DNA of 64,000 nucleotides from CAKSQF01 sp964568425 (GTDB lineage Bacteria; Bacillota; Clostridia; Oscillospirales; CAG-272), in assembly GCA_964568425.1 (NCBI GenBank), contig CAZMPO010000010.1, positions 3,644 to 67,643 on the forward strand. The letters are read 5' to 3'. A model generated the notes under the pieces. That model worked only from the letters and a program-made list of their open reading frames with translations. It did no database searches and was not told the origin of the DNA. The position numbers were made by a program, and so were the translations under genes. Shown here in pieces: positions 59,271 through 64,000 of this stretch; the first letter of the stretch is position 1, and each line of letters opens with the position of its first letter.

Positions 59271-61349
59271 TTACCTCGTTTTCTCTATGCGGTAGTTGAC
59301 ATATTTACCGCCCGTATCGGAGAGTAGCACCGTTCCGTCGTAGGTTTTGCCCGTCTTGTGAGAATACAGCTTTTTAACTTTCGCCTTGCCGTCCTCCAAA
59401 AGCTCGGCGGCAATTTTAGGCGTAAATCTTACCTTGCGTTCCTCAAAAAAACGGTCATTTTTCCACATCACAAAGCCACATTCCCGATTAGAGCAATAAT
59501 AGTTTTTCTTGCCCTCAAAGACGTTTTCACCGCAACGGGGACACTTGCCGACAATGGGCTTTTCCTCTTTGAAAAGTGCTTTGTCCTTGTCGGATAGGAA
59601 CGGATATGTTTTCACAAGCTCTAATGTCTGTTCCTCGATACCGCGCATAAAGCTGTCGGCGTCGGCTTTGCCTTTTGCGATCTGCGTCAAGCTGTTTTCC
59701 CATTCTGCCGTCAGCTTCGGGCTTGTCAGCACGTCGGGGAGAACGCACACAAGGTTGTTGCCGTCTTTGGTGGGGATAAGCTGTTTTCCTTTGCGCTCTG
59801 CAAATCCCGCGCTGACGAGCTTTTCAATGACGGCGGCGCGTGTGGCGGGAGTGCCAAGCCCCCGACGTTCCGCGTCCTCGTCTGTGTCCTCGTTGCCCGC
59901 CCGTTCCATAGCCGAAAGCAAGGTATCTTCGGTGTGGGATTTCGGGGGCGTTGTGTAATGCTCGGTAACGCTTGCGGCGGGGTTTTCAAAGCTCATACCC
60001 TCGGAAACGGTGAGCGCGGGAACGTCGCTGTCCTCGTCGTCGGGCTTCTGTTTGAGCGTGGCGCGGTAGCGTCGTTCAAGCTCTTTCCAACCGCCGCAAA
60101 GTACCGTCTTTCCCGTTGCCGTAAACTCGGTATCGGCACAACGAAAGATAGCTTTTACCGCTTCGTAGGTATGCGGCGCGGCGGCCGCGAACAGCAGACG
60201 CGCACCGACAAGAGATAAGATGTTACGCTCGGTTTCGGGTAGTGCCGAAAGCTCGGTCTTTTCAAGCTCGGTTGTGGGAATGATCGCGTGGTGATCTGAC
60301 ACCTTTTTACTGTCAAGCACACGGGAGAGATCGGCGGTAAAATCCGCACCTTTCATAAAGGTCAGTTTTGCCGAGAGCAAAGCGGCGACGCTTGCCGCCG
60401 TTTCGCTCATATCCTCGGTGAGATATGTACTGTCCGTTCGGGGATATGTAAGCAGACGCTTTTCATAGAGAGCTTGCGCGAGATCAAGGGTCTGTTTTGC
60501 CGTGTAGCCGTACAGCTTATTTGCTTCTCGCTGTAAAGTGGTAAGGTCAAAGAGCTTGGGCGGGGCGACGGTCTTTTTCTCGCGGCTGACCGACACACAA
60601 ACCGCGCTTGAAGCGGTGCAAGCGTCTTTCAGTTCGTCGGCTTTTTCTTTGTCGGAGATCCTCACGCTTACAGCTTCGGTGCCGTCAAGATCAAGGCGTA
60701 CAATGTGATACTTTTCTTTCTTGAAGCTCATAATCTGCGCTTCGCGGTCAACGAGCATTTTTAAGGTCGGGGTCTGCACCCGTCCCACGTTCAAGGTCTT
60801 ATGATACAGACAAGAGAAAAGGCGAGTGGCATTGATACCGATAATCCAATCTGCCTTTGCCCGACACAGCGCGGAAGAATAGAGCGCGTCATAGTCTGCG
60901 CCGTCCTTGAGGTCTGCAAAGCCCGCGCGGATAGCGTCGGCTTCCATAGAGGAAATCCAAAGACGGCGCATAGGCTTTTTGCAGTTTGCCACGTTATACA
61001 CAAAGCGGAAGATCAATTCACCCTCGCGCCCCGCGTCGCAAGCGTTGACAACCTCGGAAACGTCGGCGCGGTGCATAAGCTCTTTTAGGATTTTGAATTG
61101 CTTGCCCTTGTCGGCGGCGACGGTGTACTGCCATTCTTTCGGGAGAATGGGGAGCGTGTCATAACTCCATTTTGCGTACTGCTCGCCGTATGAGTCAGCC
61201 GCCGCAAGTCCTACCAAATGCCCAACACACCAAGAAATGATGTACTCGCCGTCCTCAATATAGCCGTCCTTTCTGCCGCTTATTTTCAGCGCGGCGGCGA
61301 TATTCTGCGCGACGCTCGGTTTCTCTGCGATTACAAGGGTATAACTCAT
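59271..61349 (-). CDS. topB: DNA topoisomerase III (type IA) of the ICE
   Basis: The 692-residue product has the TOPRIM domain (MSYTLVIAEKPSVAQNIAAA, later CDAGREGELIFR), the active tyrosine in LLTYPRTDSTYL and a C-terminal zinc ribbon CPRCGENVFEGKKNYYCSN. Tn1549-type elements carry such an enzyme, presumably to resolve DNA during transfer. Its ATG overlaps the DUF4366 stop (ATGA). Confidence 0.95.
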   Translation of the reverse strand: MSYTLVIAEKPSVAQNIAAALKISGRKDGYIEDGEYIISWCVGHLVGLAAADSYGEQYAKWSYDTLPILPKEWQYTVAADKGKQFKILKELMHRADVSEVVNACDAGREGELIFRFVYNVANCKKPMRRLWISSMEADAIRAGFADLKDGADYDALYSSALCRAKADWIIGINATRLFSCLYHKTLNVGRVQTPTLKMLVDREAQIMSFKKEKYHIVRLDLDGTEAVSVRISDKEKADELKDACTASSAVCVSVSREKKTVAPPKLFDLTTLQREANKLYGYTAKQTLDLAQALYEKRLLTYPRTDSTYLTEDMSETAASVAALLSAKLTFMKGADFTADLSRVLDSKKVSDHHAIIPTTELEKTELSALPETERNILSLVGARLLFAAAAPHTYEAVKAIFRCADTEFTATGKTVLCGGWKELERRYRATLKQKPDDEDSDVPALTVSEGMSFENPAASVTEHYTTPPKSHTEDTLLSAMERAGNEDTDEDAERRGLGTPATRAAVIEKLVSAGFAERKGKQLIPTKDGNNLVCVLPDVLTSPKLTAEWENSLTQIAKGKADADSFMRGIEEQTLELVKTYPFLSDKDKALFKEEKPIVGKCPRCGENVFEGKKNYYCSNRECGFVMWKNDRFFEERKVRFTPKIAAELLEDGKAKVKKLYSHKTGKTYDGTVLLSDTGGKYVNYRIEKTR

Positions 61350-62182
61350 TCTTCGGTGTCCTCCGTGTCGTCGGTATCGTAGTTCATTTCGTCGGCAATT
61401 TCTTTAAGGGCTTCGGTGTATTCCTCGTCCTCGTCGTATTCGTCATATTCAAGCTCGGAAAGCTCGGCACTCTGCGGCTGTTTGTTCTTCTGCTGTTTGG
61501 GCTTTAACACCTTGAAATAGTAGAACACACCGCCGCCCGCAAGCGCGATCACAACGACAACGGCAATAACTACACCCATATTTAAGCCGCTTTGGGCGGG
61601 CTGTTCGGGCTCGTCTGCAGGCGGGTCTGTTTCATCGGCGGGTGGCGTCGCTTCCGCACCCGCGCACTCGGTCATAGTCGCAATACAAACGGGGCAAGTG
61701 GTGTCAATGTCGCCAACGGCGCATTTATCGGTACAAGTACACTCGGCGGGGGCAAGGGTGATTTCTTCCTCGGCTAAAATTGCCATAAGGTCGGCTTCGT
61801 CCACTTGGTTTAGGAAATGTACCGTATTTTCGCCCTCGGTTGAATAGTCGATCACAATGTAAAAATAGTGTCCGTTCTTACTCTGCACAATGATAAATTG
61901 CTTCTGTCCCTCGTCCTCGCCCTCGACGTTATCAATCAGCGTCATATTGCCGTCGGGGGTAAAGGCATTTTCGGGTTTGATGATGATAGGCTCGCCCGTC
62001 TGCTCGCCGTCCTCGCTCTGTTCGGGAATAACGATAACGGGCGGGTTGGTTGTTTCTTCGCTCGGCTCGGTGCTGTAATAGTCGCCGCCGTCGCTTGCGT
62101 AAGCGTTAAGGGAAAGCCCGCATACGCAAAGAATGGATATGAGCAATACGCTCGTCATACGGAAAATGTTTTTATGCTTCAT
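61346..62182 (-). CDS. DUF4366 membrane protein of the conjugation region
   Basis: The 278-residue product has a signal peptide (MTSVLLISILCVCGLSLNAY), an acidic extracytoplasmic domain with a cysteine cluster (CTCTDKCAVGDIDTTCPVC), a transmembrane helix near residues 205-228 and a very acidic cytoplasmic tail. DUF4366 proteins occur in Tn1549-type transfer operons. It overlaps its neighbours by 1 to 4 bp. Confidence 0.88.
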   Translation of the reverse strand: MKHKNIFRMTSVLLISILCVCGLSLNAYASDGGDYYSTEPSEETTNPPVIVIPEQSEDGEQTGEPIIIKPENAFTPDGNMTLIDNVEGEDEGQKQFIIVQSKNGHYFYIVIDYSTEGENTVHFLNQVDEADLMAILAEEEITLAPAECTCTDKCAVGDIDTTCPVCIATMTECAGAEATPPADETDPPADEPEQPAQSGLNMGVVIAVVVVIALAGGGVFYYFKVLKPKQQKNKQPQSAELSELEYDEYDEDEEYTEALKEIADEMNYDTDDTEDTEE

Positions 62183-62430
62183 TATTTGCTGTCCTCCTCG
62201 TTTTCATCTTCTGCGGGTACTGTCGCAATGCCGGGGATTCCACCGCCCGCGAGCAAAGCGGAAAGCTCGGCGGGGGTTAAGTGCATAGAGCGTACAAGCT
62301 GTACGATCTGCAAGTTTTCGGCTTCTGCCTTTTGCGCTTCAAGAGCGCGTAATTTGTTTTGATACTCGCTGATCTTCTCGCGGGTTTTCAAAATCTCTTT
62401 GTCGATACGGTCAATTTTACTGTTTGCCAT
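62182..62430 (-). CDS. DUF4315 small coiled-coil protein
   Basis: The 82-residue product MANSKIDRIDKEILKTREKI is a coiled coil up to about residue 45, then LTPAELSALLAGG and an acidic end. The family accompanies DUF4366 in these elements. ATG 62430 has AAAGGAG upstream, 24 bp after the CD1108-family gene. Confidence 0.88.
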   Translation of the reverse strand: MANSKIDRIDKEILKTREKISEYQNKLRALEAQKAEAENLQIVQLVRSMHLTPAELSALLAGGGIPGIATVPAEDENEEDSK

Positions 62431-62454
62431 AGGCTGTAAATCTCCTTTCAAAAA

Positions 62455-63783
62455 TTATGGGAATAGGTCGGGGCGGTTGCCCTTTGTCTGCATATACACA
62501 AGGTAGGCGTCAAACTGTTCGTCTGTCATAAGGTAGGCAGTTAAGCCCGCCATATCCTCGCTTGTCAGATTGACGTTTAGAATGTAATAGTTATAAGGCA
62601 CTTCTACCTCGTATTCGTAGTAAACGGTTGATACCTCGCCCGTTTCCTCGTCGGTTACTTCATAGCTTCCTATACGGGTTTCGGTTCGGTAGCGTACTTC
62701 GGTTTCGGACGTGAGCGTTAAGCTGTATTGCATATCAAAAATCGTCTGCAAGGTGTCTTGTACGCCCGCGCGGGTATAGTCAAGGTGCAAGGTCGTCAGA
62801 ATGGAAGTCAGCACATAGGGGTCGTGTCCGATACTGTCAAGCGTATAGCGGTATTCGTGATAGCCGCTATATGTGCGCTCGATATTGTCAATACGGCTTT
62901 GTAATGCCGCTTCCTTTGCCTTGTAGTCGGCTTCCGCGCCGAGCATATCCGCGTCCTCCGCGACGTAGGAACTGCCGACAACGGTTGACATACCGCCCGT
63001 TAAGAGTGATACGCAAGAGGTAACGCCCGCCGAGATTATCACGAAAAGCAGTAGCGCACAAATACCGATCAATACGCCTTTCCAATGCTTCGCCACAAAT
63101 GAAACGGTGTTTTTGGTTGCCTCTGCCGTTTTCTTTGCGGCTTTGCCCGCGTTCTCGGCGGTTTTCTTTGCCGATTTCACGCCGCCCTTTTTCGCCGCCT
63201 TTGCATACTCGCGCTTGATACGCTGTTTTTGCATAAAGCGGGAAAAGGGATTTGACGCGGCAATCTGCGGGTTATCTTGTAATGCCTTTTGATACTTAAA
63301 TTCTGCGTTTGCCTTGATAGCCGCTTTTTCGGCTTTGGCGGTGGCGCGGTAGGGTTTGAGCTTGTGGCTGTGGTAGCCCTCTTTGAGCTTCCGCGCTCCG
63401 TACTTCGCCGCGCCCTCGGCAAGCTCCTCGCTCTTGTGCGCCGCTTCTACGCCCGAATTGTCCTTTTCAACTTCGTGTATCTTTCCGTGAACGTATAGCT
63501 CGGCTTGGGCTACGGGACGCAAGGTGCTTTTGTGTTTGCCCCTCGCGTCGCTTGGCGGCTTGTCTTGTTTTTCAAAGTGAAGCCGCGTTTTTGCCTTGCC
63601 CGTTGCTTCGTCAAAGGTACGTTCCTTGACGAGCTTGTTTTTCTTCGGGATAGCCGCACTTGCCTTGTCGTAGCGGTCAGCCGCTTTGTCCGATTTCTTG
63701 ATATATTTATCAAGTTCGGGGCTTGCCCGTTCTTCATCGGTGAATTGTAAGCGGTAGCTTTGGGGCTTTTGCGGCTCGCTCAT
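62455..63783 (-). CDS. CD1108-family mobile element protein lacking the NlpC/P60 domain
   Basis: The 442-residue product has a basic, Lys/Ala-rich cytoplasmic half (about 1-225), one transmembrane helix near 235-260 and an extracytoplasmic part with SMSTVVGSSYVAEDADM-like sequence and paired YEYEVEVPYNYYILN strands. It ends MQTKGNRPDLFP. Related proteins usually continue into a cysteine peptidase domain that opens the wall for the mating pore; here a TAA stop follows and DUF4315 starts 24 bp later. ATG 63783 has GGAGGTG upstream and overlaps the methyltransferase stop. Confidence 0.82.
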   Translation of the reverse strand: MSEPQKPQSYRLQFTDEERASPELDKYIKKSDKAADRYDKASAAIPKKNKLVKERTFDEATGKAKTRLHFEKQDKPPSDARGKHKSTLRPVAQAELYVHGKIHEVEKDNSGVEAAHKSEELAEGAAKYGARKLKEGYHSHKLKPYRATAKAEKAAIKANAEFKYQKALQDNPQIAASNPFSRFMQKQRIKREYAKAAKKGGVKSAKKTAENAGKAAKKTAEATKNTVSFVAKHWKGVLIGICALLLFVIISAGVTSCVSLLTGGMSTVVGSSYVAEDADMLGAEADYKAKEAALQSRIDNIERTYSGYHEYRYTLDSIGHDPYVLTSILTTLHLDYTRAGVQDTLQTIFDMQYSLTLTSETEVRYRTETRIGSYEVTDEETGEVSTVYYEYEVEVPYNYYILNVNLTSEDMAGLTAYLMTDEQFDAYLVYMQTKGNRPDLFP

Positions 63784-64000
63784 AGCTTCACACCTCCAAT
63801 CCGTTCTTTTGCAAGCTCGCAATACTCGGCGTTCAGTTCAATACCGATATAGCGGCGGTCATTCTTAACCGCCGCAAGCCCCGTTGTTCCGCTTCCGAAA
63901 AAGGGGTCAAGGACAATACCGCCGCGAGGACAGCCCGCTAAAATACACCTTTCCGCGAGCTTCGGCGGGTAGGCGGCAAAATGCCCGCCCTTGTAGGGTA
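63780..64000 (-). CDS. DNA methyltransferase (N4/N6), C-terminal part, cut by the window edge
   Basis: The last 72 codons read on the minus strand include HFAAYPPKLAERCILAGCP and VLDPFFGSGTTGLAAVKND, the S-adenosylmethionine site (motif I) placed near the C-terminus as in beta-class amino-methyltransferases. It ends ELAKERIGGVKL with a TGA overlapping the next ATG. Orphan methyltransferases are usual in Tn1549-type elements and may protect transferred DNA. Confidence 0.85.
   Translation of the reverse strand, partial: PYKGGHFAAYPPKLAERCILAGCPRGGIVLDPFFGSGTTGLAAVKNDRRYIGIELNAEYCELAKERIGGVKL

Larger units (their letters stand above)
47304..64000. mobile_element. Integrative conjugative element of the Tn916/Tn1549 class, left part
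   Basis: From integrase rightwards the genes follow the known Tn916/Tn1549 plan: int, xis, ORF8-like, ORF7-like sigma factor, cargo, XRE repressor, mobC, relaxase, then conjugation accessory genes. The left end must lie between the GH2 terminator (47301) and the int stop (47481). That 180 bp contains an AAATGCCGA/TCGGCATTT inverted repeat (47349-47357, 47382-47390), a possible int terminator or end structure. The right end and the mating-pore genes are outside the window. Confidence 0.9.

Overview
The window reads as a chromosomal contig of a low-to-mid GC, sporulation-lineage Bacillota (class Clostridia, probably an uncultured gut species) carrying the left part of a Tn916/Tn1549-type integrative conjugative element (ICE). 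Clostridial evidence: a Spo0A-type DNA-binding protein, the ylxM-ffh-rpsP-khpA order, sigma-A promoters with 17-bp spacers almost everywhere, strong GGAGG ribosome sites and many intrinsic terminators. Nothing in the window names a species.

Chromosomal part, about 1-47.3 kb. The left edge cuts a probable htpG. Then follow a cohesin-domain membrane protein coupled to a receiver-less Spo0A_C protein (minus), a yqhQ-like/LRR pair, and a plus-strand run of sugar isomerase, oxidoreductase, mutS, mutL and tgt. The SRP operon ylxM-ffh-rpsP-khpA faces it. A GntR-regulated ABC exporter with an amidase lipoprotein, yebC and argS, an esterase, an SLH protein, two RluA-type pseudouridine synthases, a DUF3810 protease, murA and lnt come next. 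Minus-strand groups are cysteine desulfurase with DUF3343, upp behind a leader-peptide attenuator, and GNAT/VUT/SDR/isomerase. After a GH127 enzyme come divergent tRNA-Arg and tRNA-Leu genes, a duplicated string of small hairpins, an SGNH hydrolase, secreted proteins, an FKBP/trigger-factor-like lipoprotein and a GH2 glycosidase.

ICE part, about 47.3 kb to beyond the right edge. Minus strand: integrase, excisionase, a long non-coding stretch, an ORF8-like HTH protein, an ORF7-like sigma factor, then a cargo module in the position tet(M) holds in Tn916: threonyl-tRNA synthetase without a TGS domain plus a cysteine-rich KTR protein, with a divergent TetR regulator. Plus strand: XRE repressor, MobC and MOBP relaxase. 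Minus strand again: a methyltransferase fragment, a CD1108-family membrane protein, DUF4315, DUF4366, topoisomerase III, a 1027-residue polyvalent ArdA/ArdC-like protein and a TTRAP protein. A bipartite palindromic box (20-bp palindrome plus a small hairpin) stands before mobC and, inverted, before the polyvalent gene.

Most noteworthy: (1) the TetR-KTR-ThrRS cargo, which looks like a mobile resistance module against a ThrRS-targeting natural product; (2) the inverted pair of oriT- or operator-like boxes; (3) the upp leader, whose layout matches pyrBI-type coupled attenuation but in a clostridial upp gene; (4) the duplicated hairpin string beside the tRNA genes. All functional statements rest on reading the sequence and on family knowledge; no searches or folding programs were run.
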